Assembly (NCBI GenBank): GCA_964368605.1
Contig: CAYJBP010000110.1
Span: forward strand, 1-7,487
DNA: 7,487 bases
Source of the DNA: CAYJBP01 sp964368605
Lineage (GTDB): Bacteria > Bacillota > Dehalobacteriia > UBA4068
Direction of reading: 5' to 3'
The notes under the pieces were generated by a model, which did no database searches, was not told where the DNA came from, and saw only the letters and a program-made list of their open reading frames with translations. Positions 6,730 to 7,487 of the stretch are shown here, one piece after another (the first letter of the stretch is position 1; the number at the start of each line of letters is the position of its first letter). Made by a program: the position numbers and the translations under genes.

Positions 6730-7487
6730 TTATTCGGCCGTAGCCATCTCGCCAATCATAAAGCTAAAGTCGCCGGGGAAGCAGCGATTTAAGCTGGGGC
6801 GGCATAGTATAATTAAGTTTTCTTGATAAGGAGTATAAATTTCTTCTAATAATTCATAAGTTTTAGGATTATAAATTTGAGCCAATAATTGCTTACCCTT
6901 AATAATAGTACCCATATCGGCTGCAGTTAAAGCAGGCACCATAATGCCGCCATGCTGGGGATTACAATTTTCGATATGAGTTACCACAATTTGCTCAGGA
7001 GCAGCTTGCACTTCGCCTGCTAAAATTCCTTTATGGCGTAAAACATTCAAAACGCCGTCTACCCCACGTTGAATATCTTCTTCCCGAATGGCCGAGCCGC
7101 CTATTTCTACTGTCATGCAGGCAATGCCCTTTTCTTTAAGCGAGCCGCTAATTGTGCCAATATAATCTTCGGCCGGGCGATAGAGCACCTTAGAGCCAAA
7201 AGAGCGCGACATAGCTTCATCATTTTGAATATAAACATAATCAACCATTGGTTCACGTCCGCCGGAGTGAATATCGCAAAAAGCATCTAAATGATAAGCA
7301 AACTCTTCTAAAATCAGATACGCTAATTTATCGGTAATCATGCCTTGAGCATAACCGGGGAAGGTGCGATTAAGATTACCACCATCAATCGGAGTATTGC
7401 GATTAACCACTTCAAAAGCTAAAGGATTAGCCACCGACATAATTTTAACCGTGCCTTGCAAGTCTTGCTCTTTTAAAATATTAAGTA
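6730..7487 (-). CDS. AstE/AspA-family zinc deacylase (succinylglutamate desuccinylase/aspartoacylase-like), N-terminus missing
   Basis: The frame is open to the right edge, giving 251 visible residues; the true start lies outside. Visible family marks are SVANPLAFE then DGGNLNRTFPG (35-45 of the visible part), the zinc-ligand His73 in CDIHSGG, and Glu127 in TVEIGG as the probable catalytic acid. A C-terminal beta-rich domain ends with Gly-Asp near a GDFSFMIGE segment. The first zinc ligands (HGxE) must be in the missing part. Family members hydrolyse N-acyl amino acids: AstE cleaves N-succinylglutamate, aspartoacylase N-acetylaspartate, DoeB N-acetyl-diaminobutyrate. A few relatives act as carboxypeptidases. 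No other arginine-catabolism (ast) gene is present, so AstE itself is unlikely. A TTG at 7461 is only the first start-like codon in the window; homologous sequence continues upstream of it. Confidence 0.85.
   Translation of the reverse strand, partial: LNILKEQDLQGTVKIMSVANPLAFEVVNRNTPIDGGNLNRTFPGYAQGMITDKLAYLILEEFAYHLDAFCDIHSGGREPMVDYVYIQNDEAMSRSFGSKVLYRPAEDYIGTISGSLKEKGIACMTVEIGGSAIREEDIQRGVDGVLNVLRHKGILAGEVQAAPEQIVVTHIENCNPQHGGIMVPALTAADMGTIIKGKQLLAQIYNPKTYELLEEIYTPYQENLIILCRPSLNRCFPGDFSFMIGEMATAE

Noticed and set aside
6730..7461. A complete 243-residue gene starting at TTG 7461
   Set aside because: The frame continues open to the right edge and the upstream residues fit the AstE/AspA family, whose first zinc ligands are still missing. 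The gene is partial, not short.

Overview
The window is a stretch of one minus-strand gene cluster from a low-GC bacterium. Strong Shine-Dalgarno sites (GGAGG or GGGTGAT just before each start), AT-rich codon choice and tight gene packing point to a Firmicutes-type organism (Bacillota). I cannot place it more precisely from this window alone.

Layout, read in the direction of transcription (right to left). (1) 7487-6730: the C-terminal two thirds or so of a zinc-dependent AstE/AspA-family (succinylglutamate desuccinylase/aspartoacylase-like, M14-type fold) protein, cut by the right edge. (2) 6718-5510: a 402-residue protein with an HExxPGH motif, a distant relative of the DUF885 putative metallopeptidases. 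(3) 5493-4186: a class III PLP enzyme of the glutamate-1-semialdehyde aminomutase/omega-aminotransferase type. (4) 4148-3156 and (5) 3159-2209: the two ATPases of an Opp/Dpp-type peptide ABC importer, overlapping by 4 nt (ATGA). (6) 2102-432: a full-length DUF885 protein of 556 residues, separated from oppF by a strong hairpin that looks like an intrinsic terminator. The gaps inside genes 1-5 are 11, 16, 37 and -4 nt, so these five are almost certainly one transcript. Gene 6 is either reached by read-through or weakly uncoupled.

The left 431 bases hold no secure gene. A short plus-strand open frame enters from the left edge (stop at 143-145), followed by a strong plus-strand terminator (183-221). 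Facing it is a minus-strand terminator (233-280) that ends the gene 6 transcript. This convergent pair marks the end of the cluster.

Together the genes suggest uptake and breakdown of a small peptide-like or N-acylated amino compound: ABC import powered by OppD/OppF, hydrolysis by two HExxPGH proteins and an AstE/AspA-like deacylase, and removal or migration of an amino group by the PLP enzyme. The permeases and substrate-binding protein are not in the window and would be expected beyond the right edge. The substrate is unknown. The most interesting points are this gene combination, the pair of unequal DUF885-type proteins in one cluster, and the terminator placed just before the last gene.
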